Shown here: positions 26,093-34,539 of the stretch, piece after piece | How positions within the stretch are numbered: position 1 is the first letter of the stretch | Layout: the number at the start of each line of letters is the position of its first letter | From: Candidatus Halobonum tyrrellensis G22 | Lineage (GTDB): Archaea > Halobacteriota > Halobacteria > Halobacteriales > Haloferacaceae | Reading direction: 5' to 3' | Length of the DNA: 64,000 bases | Assembly: GCF_000495475.1 (NCBI RefSeq) | Contig: NZ_ASGZ01000070.1 | Coordinates: 62,001-126,000, forward strand | Position numbers and translations under genes: made by a program | The notes under the pieces: generated by a model | Databases searched by the model: none | What the model was told of the DNA's origin: nothing | Seen by the model: the letters and a program-made list of their open reading frames with translations, nothing else

Positions 26093-26629
26093 TACCTTCC
26101 CTAGTCAGCTATGACACTAATATCCAACGTATATTATATCATATACTAATACATTAGATTATATTTATTTCGAATCTATTTATAAGTACGAACCGGCACG
26201 CCCCGCGCGGTGCGTTCCGCCCTCCGCTTGCTCACGGTTCCCTTCGGTCACCGTTCGCGTCGAGACGCTCCTTCCAGTCGCGTCTCGCTTCACTCGCGAC
26301 TGACCATTCCGGGCTGCCTGCCGGCGAAGCGGGCGGGCTGCCGGGCTCAAGTGAATCTGGCTTCGACGCCAGCGGGTAACCGCCGGGGGCTGCGCGCCGT
26401 CGGTGCTCACCCCCGACGCTTACTCCGCTGGACGTTCGCTCCGGGCGGGTCACCGCGCGTGGCTGGTTGTCTGTCTGCCATCGGCGCGCTCTCGCTCGCG
26501 CCCCAAGGGGCGCTCGCGAAGGCGCAAGCGAGAGCGCGCGAAGGAGTAGTCGGTCTGTAGAGATAGCCACGGCTGGAGAGTTGTGGTGTCGGAAGAAGAC
26601 GCCGAGTGAGCGCCTTCAGGCACTTCGCA
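26093..26629. other. non-coding region with AT-rich block and GC-rich inverted repeats
   Basis: No credible gene is seen; plus- and minus-strand frames over 26180-26570 have repetitive Arg/Ala/Pro composition typical of GC-rich noise. The left 80 bases are AT-rich. The rest contains several GC-rich palindromic stretches, of which 26485-26538 is the most extensive. A weaker stem-loop with a CGAGTGA loop (26595-26617) lies just before the RPA-like gene. It could be a long leader, a regulatory region or a replication-associated site. Confidence 0.5.
26485..26538. repeat. long GC-rich nested inverted repeat
   Basis: Outer perfect 12-base arms CGCGCTCTCGCT (26485-26496) and AGCGAGAGCGCG (26527-26538) enclose an inner palindrome CGCGCCCC-AA-GGGGCG. 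The whole can fold as an extended hairpin or cruciform about 90 bases upstream of the RPA-like gene. Confidence 0.6.
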
Positions 26630-27529
26630 ATGTCGAGTAACAACCAAGGCAGTAAGGAAGTTTCGGTGGATGAGCAGGCATACGAGAACAACGACGAGGC
26701 GGCAGTCGACGAGGACGGGTTTGAGGTCGTTGACGAGCGAGCAGAGTTCCGGCCGACGGTAGAGATGGAAGTGCAGGCGAAAGTGGACGCCAACCACCCG
26801 GACGCGCGGGTCGACGATGGGCCCGAGCACATGGTCGGCAAGACCCTCGCACAGGAAGAGCGCATCCAAGCGCGAAACGACGAGTTGGAGCACATCAGTA
26901 CCCAAGCGGAGTTGACGACCCAAGAGGGTCGGCCGGGGCGGACACGAGACGTGGTGACCGAGCAGAGCAGGACACAACAGGAGGAGTTCCAGGAGCGGCG
27001 TGCAGCCGTGGACCACTGGGCCGACCCTGAGCGGGACGACCCCCGTGAGATGCTCACCCAAGAGCAGTTGGGCGAGGTCAACAGCGAGGCGATACGGATG
27101 GACACGAAGCTCGAACAGTGGTCGCGGGCGGCGATCAGTCGGCGATTGGCACGGGCGGTCGTAGATGGAACAAGCGTGATGAGTGCGGTCCTGCGCGTGT
27201 TCGAGCAGTTGCAGACGGCGCCCGGACGGGTCGTGCCGATCGGGGAGTTGGAAGGATTGAGTCGACAGACGGTGAGCATCGAAGGGACTGTGACGAAGCT
27301 GTGGACTCCCCGATCGCCAGCCATCAGTCAAGTCGGGCTCATCGAGGACGAAAGCGGAAAAACGAAATTCACGAGCTGGACTGCCTCAAACCAACCTCTA
27401 GTCGAAGAAGGAGAGCGTGTGCGAATGCACGGGGTGGCGCGGAACTGGTATCAGGGGCGTCTCTCGGTGGCGCTCCGCGGCTGGAGCACCGTGCATTTCC
27501 CCGAGCGCGGGTGCTGGTGGGACGAATAG
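26630..27529 (+). CDS. RPA-like OB-fold single-stranded DNA-binding protein
   Basis: The protein has 299 aa from ATG 26630 (MSSNNQGSKEVSVDEQAY). The N-terminal 190 residues are very acidic and helical. The C-terminal 100 residues form an OB-fold: TVSIEGTVTKLWTPRS, then VGLIEDESGKTKFTSWTAS, VRMHGVARNWYQGRLSVAL. These proteins bind single-stranded DNA and are often carried on haloarchaeal plasmids, where they may support replication or repair. A long GC-rich palindromic region precedes it. Confidence 0.78.
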   Translation: MSSNNQGSKEVSVDEQAYENNDEAAVDEDGFEVVDERAEFRPTVEMEVQAKVDANHPDARVDDGPEHMVGKTLAQEERIQARNDELEHISTQAELTTQEGRPGRTRDVVTEQSRTQQEEFQERRAAVDHWADPERDDPREMLTQEQLGEVNSEAIRMDTKLEQWSRAAISRRLARAVVDGTSVMSAVLRVFEQLQTAPGRVVPIGELEGLSRQTVSIEGTVTKLWTPRSPAISQVGLIEDESGKTKFTSWTASNQPLVEEGERVRMHGVARNWYQGRLSVALRGWSTVHFPERGCWWDE

Positions 27530-27635
27530 CCTGAGCGGCGGCCTCCTTTTTTGCTAGTACGTAGCGGTCACCGCCACCTCCCACCACCTCCACGGTCCGG
27601 GCGGCTCACAGAGCCGCCGGGCTTTCGCCTTCTGC

Positions 27636-27664
27636 TGTTTGTCAGCCCCTGAAGGGTGAGGGGC
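27636..27664 (+). promoter_or_regulatory. stem-loop leader element (TTTGTC type)
   Basis: TTTGTC at 27638-27643 is followed by the perfect stem GCCCCT/AGGGGC around the loop GAAGGGTG, 38 bases before the TFB start codon. The layout is the same as at 30684, 36118 and 40881, with different stem bases. Confidence 0.6.
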
Positions 27665-27701
27665 GCGAGACAGCGTCTTCCTCGAAACTCCGGTGAAATC
27701 G

Positions 27702-28622
27702 ATGGCGACGACAGAGAGAGACATCTACACGACGACGGTCGACGAAGACGTACAGCCCACCACCAACCAGTGTCCCGAGTGCGATGGCCGGGTCACCACC
27801 AACGCGGCCGAAAGTGTCTGTGACGACTGCGGGCTCGTACTCGACGACCAGCGGATCGACCACGGCCCCGAGTGGCACTCGTTCGACGCGGAGAAACGCG
27901 AGCGCACAGGCGCACCGCTCACGGCGGCGCGGCACGACCGCGGGCTCTCGACGGAAATTGGCCACAGTGTCGACGCGAACGGCAACACGCTCTCGGGACG
28001 GAAGCGCCGCCAACTCTCCCGGCTCCGCCGGGAGCACAAGCGTAGCCAGCGACAATCGACGGCCGAACAGAACCTCGCACACGGACTCGGGGAGGTCCGT
28101 CGAATCGTGAGTGCACTCGGTCTGCCCGAGTCGCTCCGTGATCAGGCCTGCCAGCTGTTCCGGAGCGCCCAGTCAGAGGATCTGCTCGTCGGCCGGTCGA
28201 TCGAGGCGATGGCGGCCGCGAGCGTCTACGGCGCCTGTCGCTGTAACGGCATCTCACGCACGCTCGATGGCGTGAGTGAGCCGGCACGGGTCGAGCAGGC
28301 GAGCGTGACGAACGCCTACAAGACGCTGAATCGAGACCTCGGCCTGCCGGCGCAGCCCGTCGTACCGAGCGATCATATCGTCCGGATTGCGTCGGCGGTC
28401 GAGGCGTGTGATCAGATCCGTCAGCGGGCACGGAAGCTGGCGGAGCAGGCGGAGGCCGAGCAGCGGACGGCAGGTGTGAACCCGTCGGGCTTCGCAGCGG
28501 CGTGTCTCTACGTCGCCGGCCGAGAGCGTGGTCGCCGGGTCACACAGGTGGCGATCGCGGAGGTGGCGAGCGTGACGCCGGCGACGATTCGGAAACACAG
28601 CGAGACGCTGACTGAGCTGTAG
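27702..28622 (+). CDS. tfb: transcription initiation factor IIB
   Basis: The protein has 306 aa. I choose ATG 27702 over an in-frame GTG 9 bases upstream. The N-terminal zinc ribbon is CPECDGRV...CDDCG (about residues 19-40). The B-finger/linker contains SFDAEKRERTGAPLTAARHD. Two cyclin-like repeats follow (RIVSALGLPESLRDQACQL and CLYVAGRERGRRVTQVAIA). TFB joins TBP at the BRE/TATA element and recruits RNA polymerase. Haloarchaea carry several TFBs, and those on plasmids or islands can direct particular promoters. Confidence 0.93.
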   Translation: MATTERDIYTTTVDEDVQPTTNQCPECDGRVTTNAAESVCDDCGLVLDDQRIDHGPEWHSFDAEKRERTGAPLTAARHDRGLSTEIGHSVDANGNTLSGRKRRQLSRLRREHKRSQRQSTAEQNLAHGLGEVRRIVSALGLPESLRDQACQLFRSAQSEDLLVGRSIEAMAAASVYGACRCNGISRTLDGVSEPARVEQASVTNAYKTLNRDLGLPAQPVVPSDHIVRIASAVEACDQIRQRARKLAEQAEAEQRTAGVNPSGFAAACLYVAGRERGRRVTQVAIAEVASVTPATIRKHSETLTEL

Positions 28623-28623
28623 A

Positions 28624-28890
28624 TTATCGCCAACGACAGACATCCATAATTGATTTAGTGCCATCAGAGAGCGCGTTAAAGATCACGTCTCGAATTGCCT
28701 CCGCTTCCTTCTCTTTGTCTTCGTGTATGATCTCCTCCACGAAGATCGCAGTCCAGCTGTGGGGCTCAGATGGTGGGTCTATCCAGTTTATGTCGTAGAA
28801 GTCCTCTAATTGGTATCCCATCCGGTTCGCCGCTTCAACACGATCATCGCGAGATAGGTCGCTTTTGACGATGTTTGCAGGATCCTCCAT
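28624..28890 (-). CDS. small acidic hypothetical protein
   Basis: The protein has 88 aa, convergent with tfb and one base from its stop. It starts MEDPANIVKSDLSRDDRV, with an amphipathic C-terminal helix (KEKEAEAIRDVIFNALSDG). No motif or membrane segment. Composition fits a real haloarchaeal gene. Confidence 0.6.
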   Translation of the reverse strand: MEDPANIVKSDLSRDDRVEAANRMGYQLEDFYDINWIDPPSEPHSWTAIFVEEIIHEDKEKEAEAIRDVIFNALSDGTKSIMDVCRWR

Positions 28891-28915
28891 AAGTCAATAT
28901 CTCTGACGGGTCCCG

Positions 28916-29029
28916 TTACATGAGCTTTACGCCCAGTATGACCGCAACGGCAATCGCGCTCACGACGAGTGCGTCTCGAACCGGTTCGTAAGTGTCTTCT
29001 CCGAACTCATGGCCACGATGTAAGCGCAT
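28916..29029 (-). CDS. 37-aa single-span membrane miniprotein
   Basis: The ATG at 29027-29029 opens a 37-residue frame: a polar N-terminus (MRLHRGHEFGEDTYEPVRD) and then one hydrophobic helix (ALVVSAIAVAVILGVKLM). The segment is long enough to span the membrane once. The arrangement resembles small membrane proteins common in haloarchaeal accessory DNA. The size leaves real doubt. Confidence 0.4.
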   Translation of the reverse strand: MRLHRGHEFGEDTYEPVRDALVVSAIAVAVILGVKLM

Positions 29030-29124
29030 GGCGGCGCCCCATTCTGATGGGCACGGAGCAGCGTAGCCGACACCACCGGCAGAAGTTTATCCCGGATGAC
29101 GGGCCAAACTGACGATAGACCCCC

Positions 29125-29997
29125 ATGCCCGGACGCGACTTCGACGACCACGCCGAACTCCGCCCGCTCGGTGAGGCGACCCACGTCCCCGATCACGAAC
29201 TCGATACCGGCTGTAAGGACCGGCGCTGTGACCCGCGGCGCTCCCGCCCGTCTGCCGATTCCGGGTCCTCGCGCAACTGCCGTGCCTGTGGTGCGTCGAT
29301 CCCCGCTGGCCGGACGAAGTGTCGGTTCTGTCTGACGAATCACGTCGAACCGCTTGATACCGACGACCCAACCGGCGAGACGGAGTTGCTCCACGTCGTC
29401 CACTTGGCCGTCCCGGCGGCCTCTCACTACGCCGCGGTCGCGAAGGGCACCACCGCCGCGTCGGTCGTCCCGCGCAACGACGCGACGATCACCGGCTGTG
29501 ATCTCGTCGCTGATCTTGACGACGACCCGGCACAGCAATTGGTGAAACAGTGGGGTGCGCTCCCCGCGGCGGCAGAGGTAACCACCGAGCGCAGTCAGCA
29601 ACTGCTTGCGACCGTTCGGGAGCGAACGCCGGGGATGGACGCCGGCCAGCCACACGGCGACTGTGGAGACCATACGACGTTCCTCTACGACGAGATGGGA
29701 CAGGCGGTCGAGAACGACGAGCGGCTCACGGCGCTCCTTGAGGACGCCCGTGACGACCTGTGGCTCGTGCCCGCGCTCGCGCTTCAGCGCGCTGAGAGTG
29801 GCGACGAGGACGATGAGAGTCAGCGTCATCACGGTCCGAAGCGAGCGAGTCTCACCTGCCACGAGTGTGACCGCGAGAGGGCACACCAGTTCCAGTCGGT
29901 CGAGGAGATTCCCGATGAGACGTGGTCGGGCCAGCCCATCTGGGAGTGTCGGGTCTGCGGAGCGAATCGATACGGTCCCGATCCAGAATCGACGTGA
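29125..29997 (+). CDS. zinc-ribbon protein
   Basis: The protein has 290 aa and starts at ATG 29125. Two cysteine clusters are visible: CRACGASIPAGRTKCRFC (about residues 52-69) and, near the C-terminus, CHECD...CRVCG. Both are treble-clef or rubredoxin-like knuckles. The middle is acidic and helical. It probably binds nucleic acid or protein on the accessory element. A weak TTTATC stem-loop (CCCG/CGGG, 29086-29103) precedes it. Confidence 0.7.
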   Translation: MPGRDFDDHAELRPLGEATHVPDHELDTGCKDRRCDPRRSRPSADSGSSRNCRACGASIPAGRTKCRFCLTNHVEPLDTDDPTGETELLHVVHLAVPAASHYAAVAKGTTAASVVPRNDATITGCDLVADLDDDPAQQLVKQWGALPAAAEVTTERSQQLLATVRERTPGMDAGQPHGDCGDHTTFLYDEMGQAVENDERLTALLEDARDDLWLVPALALQRAESGDEDDESQRHHGPKRASLTCHECDRERAHQFQSVEEIPDETWSGQPIWECRVCGANRYGPDPEST

Positions 29998-30216
29998 GTA
30001 CCGTTCACTCGCTGTCCAAGAGCAGTACTACTGTAGCTCTGATAGTCGTTGATCAACAAAACAAGTGGTGATATCTGAGTGTGTAGAAGCTAGATATGAA
30101 CCGATTGGTAGGTATAATCGGATCAGGCGATCCGAAGTAGATGTGAAATCAATCTAACCAACTATCTCTCTATACAAGAATATTCAAGGTACTACCACCG
30201 AAAGACGCAGTTGACA

Positions 30217-30627
30217 ATGGGATTCGAGAAAGTCCAGAAGACGGGTCAAGGTGGCAGTACAAACGAACCGCTCATCAGCCTCCGAAAGAGCGGTGGCATC
30301 GGGATCAACTCGGCAGCCACTAAAGAGTACCTCCCCGACGCCGAGTTCGTCCATCTCTACTACGACGACGAGAACAGCAAAATCGGCATCAAGCCCGTCG
30401 ACGAAGAGGACAACAACACGTACAAGGTGAACATGACCGAGTCGAGCGCTGGGATCACCCCCAGCTCGTTCATGAAGCGGCACGACCTCGTGCCGGACGT
30501 GACGACGCGATACGAGGTCGAGTGGGACGACGACGAAGACATGCTCGTCGCCGACCTCACCGCCGAAGCCGGAACGTACGGCTCGGCTGACGACGAGGAC
30601 GACGACCCCGACGCTAACGAAGAATAG
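30217..30627 (+). CDS. acidic conserved haloarchaeal plasmid-type protein
   Basis: The protein has 136 aa from ATG 30217; a TTG lies 6 bases upstream. It begins MGFEKVQKTGQGG and shows a short beta-rich domain (ISLRKSGGIGINSAATKEYL, then EFVHLYYDDENSKIGIKPV) reminiscent of AbrB/swapped-hairpin folds. An extremely acidic tail follows (DDEDDDPDANEE). A small DNA-binding role is possible but unproved. The 220 bases upstream are AT-rich and hold a TATACA-like element near 30172. Confidence 0.6.
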   Translation: MGFEKVQKTGQGGSTNEPLISLRKSGGIGINSAATKEYLPDAEFVHLYYDDENSKIGIKPVDEEDNNTYKVNMTESSAGITPSSFMKRHDLVPDVTTRYEVEWDDDEDMLVADLTAEAGTYGSADDEDDDPDANEE

Positions 30628-30681
30628 TCGTCGCTGCTCCCACTTCATCCCAGCTGTAGAGAGCATCTGATGCCGCCGCCC

Positions 30682-30710
30682 TGTTTATCGTCCCCTGAGG
30701 GGTGAGGGGA
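30682..30710 (+). promoter_or_regulatory. stem-loop leader element (TTTATC type)
   Basis: TTTATC (30684-30689) is followed by the perfect stem TCCCCT/AGGGGA with loop GAGGGGTG, 26 bases before the next start codon. It is a member of the leader family described in the findings. Confidence 0.65.
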
Positions 30711-30736
30711 CTACTGAGGTCCTCTCTACAGTACCA

Positions 30737-31117
30737 ATGGCGACACTCCACGCAGCGACCGCTTCACGCGGCGCACACGTCACCGACGCACAGGCTGTTC
30801 GACAACTCTGCGACGCTCACTGCTTTGGAATGCTCGAGTGGGAAGTCACCGAGACAGGCGAGTTCTCAGTCTGGGGCTACGATGCCTTCGACGTCTACGA
30901 GGCTGACGACGAGGGCCTCCCCGACTACGAGGTAGGCATCCGGACGCGGTCGTTCCTGCGTCAACTCTCCCAGTACATCGCTCCGGACGCGAAACTCGAC
31001 ATCCAGACGGCCGGCTACACCAAGTGTCGGTTCCCCGTCCACGCACAGCGGTACGTGGTTCGTGAAAATGAGGTCCTTCACGCCGATCTCGGGAGTCTCG
31101 ACCCAATCGACGAGTAG
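30737..31117 (+). CDS. acidic haloarchaeal hypothetical protein
   Basis: The protein has 126 aa from ATG 30737. It is alpha/beta with AFDVYEADDEGLPDYEVGIRT and a single CRFPVHAQRY strand. No recognised domain. A stem-loop leader lies directly upstream and another directly downstream, before the next gene. Confidence 0.65.
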   Translation: MATLHAATASRGAHVTDAQAVRQLCDAHCFGMLEWEVTETGEFSVWGYDAFDVYEADDEGLPDYEVGIRTRSFLRQLSQYIAPDAKLDIQTAGYTKCRFPVHAQRYVVRENEVLHADLGSLDPIDE

Positions 31118-31143
31118 AACTCACGAGTCGTACAGCAGAGCGG

Positions 31144-31174
31144 TTTATCGAGCGCCGGCAGTGAGTGCCGGCGC
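31144..31174 (+). promoter_or_regulatory. stem-loop leader element with 9-base stem
   Basis: TTTATC (31144-31149) precedes the perfect 9-base stem GCGCCGGCA/TGCCGGCGC around the loop GTGAG. The next gene begins 54 bases downstream, the longest spacing in the family. Confidence 0.6.
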
Positions 31175-31228
31175 AGTGGGTGGGGCGACGAAGTACCCGC
31201 TCGCGTGCGTCGGCGGAGTGAACTACCG

Positions 31229-31720
31229 ATGCACATGATAGTGTACGCGCTCGTCGACGCACCGAGTCGAGACAGCGCCCTCTCGGCAGGCCGTATCACC
31301 TTCGACCGACTCGTCGGCGCCGACCCCAACGTCGCCGCTGTCTTCGACTACTACGCCACCTTCGACGAGGAAGACACCACCGTCGCCGGGCAAGCCCGCT
31401 GGGGCGACCTCCCAGTCGTCGCTCGCGTCGACTCCGACGATGGTGAACGGCTCCTTGACCGAGCGTGGGAGGCGACCGAAGCCGAGTTCGAGCGCAACCT
31501 GAATCGCGTGAAGGAGGCGCTGGAGGAGCAGAGTGACGAGGCGATCATGCGTGACGAGGACCTCGCGCGGCACGCCTTCCACCAAGTCGGCGCGTACGAC
31601 GGTCCCTCGATTCCGCTGTACGACGAGTACGCGCGCGGCATCCGCCATCGGGAGCGCCTCGATCGAATTCTCGACGAGTACGAAGACTGCTGGATCGTCC
31701 CCGCCGACGTGCACTACTGA
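31229..31720 (+). CDS. haloarchaeal hypothetical protein
   Basis: The protein has 163 aa; starts at ATG 31229 or 31235 are both possible (MHMIVYALVDAPSRDSAL). It is alpha/beta with a helical, Glu-rich middle (RAWEATEAEFERNLNRVKEA). No motif is recognised. It is the last of three consecutive small genes, two of them with stem-loop leaders. Confidence 0.65.
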   Translation: MHMIVYALVDAPSRDSALSAGRITFDRLVGADPNVAAVFDYYATFDEEDTTVAGQARWGDLPVVARVDSDDGERLLDRAWEATEAEFERNLNRVKEALEEQSDEAIMRDEDLARHAFHQVGAYDGPSIPLYDEYARGIRHRERLDRILDEYEDCWIVPADVHY

Positions 31721-31816
31721 CTCATCAATGCCCCCGATCACCAATCTATCCAGTCCATTCCCCTAAGTCCGAAAAGAATTGAGAATTCTGGTAGGTAACT
31801 TGGCCATGTGTATCCG

Positions 31817-33175
31817 CTACCTTATCACGTCAGGTTCAACTAGATGGTCAATTTGTTCGTAGTCCTCAAAGAGTGGTCTGTGTGCTTCACTGTGGGTTGG
31901 GTCGTCTGTCTCCTCGAATTGCTCAGGGGAAGGGGATTGCCGCATTGCTGCCAGTTGGTCACGGAGCTTCCCACTCGTTGCTCGCACAAGTTCTCTGTCT
32001 GGCCACGAATGTATCGGTGGAGCACCGAGATCCTCTGCTTTCTGTTGAACCCAATTTAGCTGCTTGAGCGCGTACTTTACCCACTCTTCTACATCTTTCA
32101 GTTTCCGGAATTCATCAGCCTGCTCTTCTAACCCCGCCTCCTCCAGAGCAGTAATCATCAGCCCGAAATTCTCTCCTCGTGGATTGATTGGCTCATGGAA
32201 TACCACCTGTGCACGCAGAGCCATGAATCGCGTAAGCAGTCGGTGGAGCCCATGTTCGTCCATTGTAGGGTACGTTGGCGACATCGACACATAGACCGGC
32301 ACACCTTCTAATTGTAGCATATCAAGTGCTTCCCACCGAGTAAGAGGAGGTGGAGCTCCTGGTTCAAGTGCTCCCACCAATTCCTCATTGAACGAGGGAA
32401 TCGAAGATCCAACCGTGATCAAATCTCCTGCATCCTTGAATAAGTCAACATCCTTGACAACAATTGAACTACGAGTGAGAACTCTAACTGGTATATCACG
32501 GAAAAGTAGCTCGTGAATCACACCACGAGTGATTTGCCCTGCTCGGCGGTCTTGGTATGGGTCGGTACCGCTGGACAGCATAACAACGCCTTGACCGCGT
32601 TCCGTGTCTCGAAGGTCTTCCCGGGTTGTCTGCTGTAGTTCTTCGTGGAGTCGCTCTGGGAGATCGTCGCGGTAGAGGAGGTAGCTTCCCCACTCTTCCT
32701 GCAGTTCATCGACATCTGCTTGTTCACTCAGCATCTCAGCACGCCCTTCATAGCCTGGAGTCGTTGGCACGTAGCAGAATTTACAACCGTGTCTACAACC
32801 GGTAGCGACGTTGACTACGTAGTCACAAAGGCTCTTTTCATACAAGTGAGACTCACTAATGGTCGCCTGAGTCGGATCAGTATTGACCCGAATACCCGCT
32901 TCCTTTTCTGCATCGGATGTGACTGCGCATTCCCAGCAGAGGAGATTTCCACGGGGATCTGCGGCGAATCGACCTCGGATCTCTGTTGAACAATTCGCGC
33001 ATGGAATACCTAAGTTAGAGAGATTTATTCGTTCTTTGTTCCGTTGCTCAGCATTCCGGAGTTGATCGAGAGTCGGATAGTCCGAGAATTCCTCCAAGAC
33101 AGTACCGGTTTCGTCCTCAAGGAAGTATGCGCGCTTGAACTCGTCTTCCGCCTCCCATTGGGATTCCAAGCGCAT
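31817..33175 (-). CDS. radical-SAM protein (TcmP partner), copy 1
   Basis: The protein has 452 aa. A zinc ribbon CANC...CWEC lies at residues 59-83. The radical-SAM cluster motif C127-x3-C131-x2-C134 sits in ATGCRHGCKFCYVP, with an extra cysteine at C117. The family is the three-Cys-motif group (Gp37/Gp68-like, related to SplB-type enzymes) that pairs with TcmP. Radical-SAM chemistry on a nucleic-acid or protein substrate is expected; the substrate is unknown. It is the last gene of a leftward three-gene operon, 62 bp after a close paralogue, and looks like a tandem duplication that has diverged. Confidence 0.85.
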   Translation of the reverse strand: MRLESQWEAEDEFKRAYFLEDETGTVLEEFSDYPTLDQLRNAEQRNKERINLSNLGIPCANCSTEIRGRFAADPRGNLLCWECAVTSDAEKEAGIRVNTDPTQATISESHLYEKSLCDYVVNVATGCRHGCKFCYVPTTPGYEGRAEMLSEQADVDELQEEWGSYLLYRDDLPERLHEELQQTTREDLRDTERGQGVVMLSSGTDPYQDRRAGQITRGVIHELLFRDIPVRVLTRSSIVVKDVDLFKDAGDLITVGSSIPSFNEELVGALEPGAPPPLTRWEALDMLQLEGVPVYVSMSPTYPTMDEHGLHRLLTRFMALRAQVVFHEPINPRGENFGLMITALEEAGLEEQADEFRKLKDVEEWVKYALKQLNWVQQKAEDLGAPPIHSWPDRELVRATSGKLRDQLAAMRQSPSPEQFEETDDPTHSEAHRPLFEDYEQIDHLVEPDVIR

Positions 33176-33237
33176 CTCTACGCAGACCTACGATCTCCAA
33201 CCCCAAAATTCTGAGTAAAGCGTACTGAAAGTGGAAT

Positions 33238-34539
33238 CTACGAAGGAAGTGACGGTGTAGCGATGCGTTCGGGAGAGACTGCATCTCTTTGCCGGAGGAG
33301 TTCTTGTGCCTTCTTCTCCCCTACCGACTTGATCACTTGCTTGTCAGGCCACACATGAACGTCAACACCGTGCTTTTCGCCTAACTCCTCTGCCCACTCC
33401 ATCTGTTTGAGAGAATACTCAACCCAATATTCCCGGTCGTTACTGATTCGTTCCAACTCCTTTGCGAGCGTTGTTTCTCCGGCTTCACGAGCTGCGTCAA
33501 TCGTCATCTGAAAATTCCCACCCCGGGGATTAATTGGTTCGTGGAAGACGACTTCGGCTTTCAAGTCAGCGAACTGGCCTAGTAGCTGATCGAAGTCGTC
33601 ACGTGTTTGTGTTGGATACGTCGGTGACATCGACACATATACTGGAATTCCCGCCTCACTCAGCGTCCGAAGGGCTCGAAGTCGTGCTTGTGGTGAGGGC
33701 GCGCCTGGTTCAATTGCGCGGACCTGTCCCTCATCAAGGCAAGGGATCGATGAACCAACACGGATTAGTTTCCCGACTTGATTCTGGCTCTGTTCAACGG
33801 CCCATTCGAAAACATCGAGATCTCGAACAACAGCAGGACTCCGAGTAAGAATGCGAACAGGGAAACCATGGTCAATGAGTTCAACAACGCATCCACGAGT
33901 AATCTGCGCCGTCCGACGATCCTGATAGCAGTCAGTCCCACTTGACAGCATTACAACGCCTCTACCGCGAGCCGTCTGTTTCCATTTTTGTTTCCGATCC
34001 AGCTTCCGCCCCAAGCGTTCAGGGAGATCGTCGCGGTAGAGAAGGTAGCTTCCCCACTCCTGCTGACCATCATCAACCGCTGCTTGTTCTGCCAGCATTT
34101 CCTGTCTCGCAGTAACGTTAGGTGTGCTCGGGACATAACAGAACTTACAGCCATGTGAGCAGCCGGTTGCGACGTTAATGACGTAATCACACAGGCTCTT
34201 GTGGTACAACCCGGATTCACCGAGTACGACCTTGGCAGGGTCAGTGTTGTGCCGAATATTGTTCTGTTCCGCCTCTGTTGCTTGCATAGCACACTCCCAG
34301 CAGAGCAGTTGACCCTCCATTGTCGCGCTAAATCGTTCTTCTAACGGTGAGTCACACTGAGAACAGTCTAGACCTGCTTCAAAGATGTCGAGACGGTCTT
34401 CAGGTGTGCCTGTAGTTCGACTGGCTTTGCGCAACTGATTCAGAGAGGTGTTTGAAAGTTCAGAAATCCTCTGTCCATCATGTTTAACAACAAATCTATT
34501 CTCGCTGTTTTGGACGGAAAATGAGGTACGTTCAGTCAT
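33238..34539 (-). CDS. radical-SAM protein (TcmP partner), copy 2
   Basis: The protein has 433 aa using ATG 34537-34539; a TTG 9 bases upstream is the alternative. It has the same plan as its neighbour: zinc ribbon CSQC...CWEC, then C127-x3-C131-x2-C134 within ATGCSHGCKFCYVP and an upstream Cys in KSLCDYV. Conserved blocks shared with copy 1 include EEWGSYLLYRDDLPERL-like and VVFHEPINPRG sequences. The start overlaps the tcmP stop by 8 bases, so the two are translationally coupled. Two non-identical radical-SAM subunits beside one TcmP is unusual. Confidence 0.85.
   Translation of the reverse strand: MTERTSFSVQNSENRFVVKHDGQRISELSNTSLNQLRKASRTTGTPEDRLDIFEAGLDCSQCDSPLEERFSATMEGQLLCWECAMQATEAEQNNIRHNTDPAKVVLGESGLYHKSLCDYVINVATGCSHGCKFCYVPSTPNVTARQEMLAEQAAVDDGQQEWGSYLLYRDDLPERLGRKLDRKQKWKQTARGRGVVMLSSGTDCYQDRRTAQITRGCVVELIDHGFPVRILTRSPAVVRDLDVFEWAVEQSQNQVGKLIRVGSSIPCLDEGQVRAIEPGAPSPQARLRALRTLSEAGIPVYVSMSPTYPTQTRDDFDQLLGQFADLKAEVVFHEPINPRGGNFQMTIDAAREAGETTLAKELERISNDREYWVEYSLKQMEWAEELGEKHGVDVHVWPDKQVIKSVGEKKAQELLRQRDAVSPERIATPSLPS

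Noticed and set aside
26210-26570. Overlapping frames on both strands upstream of the RPA-like gene
   Set aside because: Low-complexity Arg/Ala/Pro/Gly sequence produced by GC-rich palindromes; no start context or domain.
31817-34539. Radical-SAM pair read as spore photoproduct lyases
   Set aside because: The zinc ribbon, the extra Cys and the TcmP neighbour fit the three-Cys-motif group better than DNA-repair lyases; only the cluster motif is shared.
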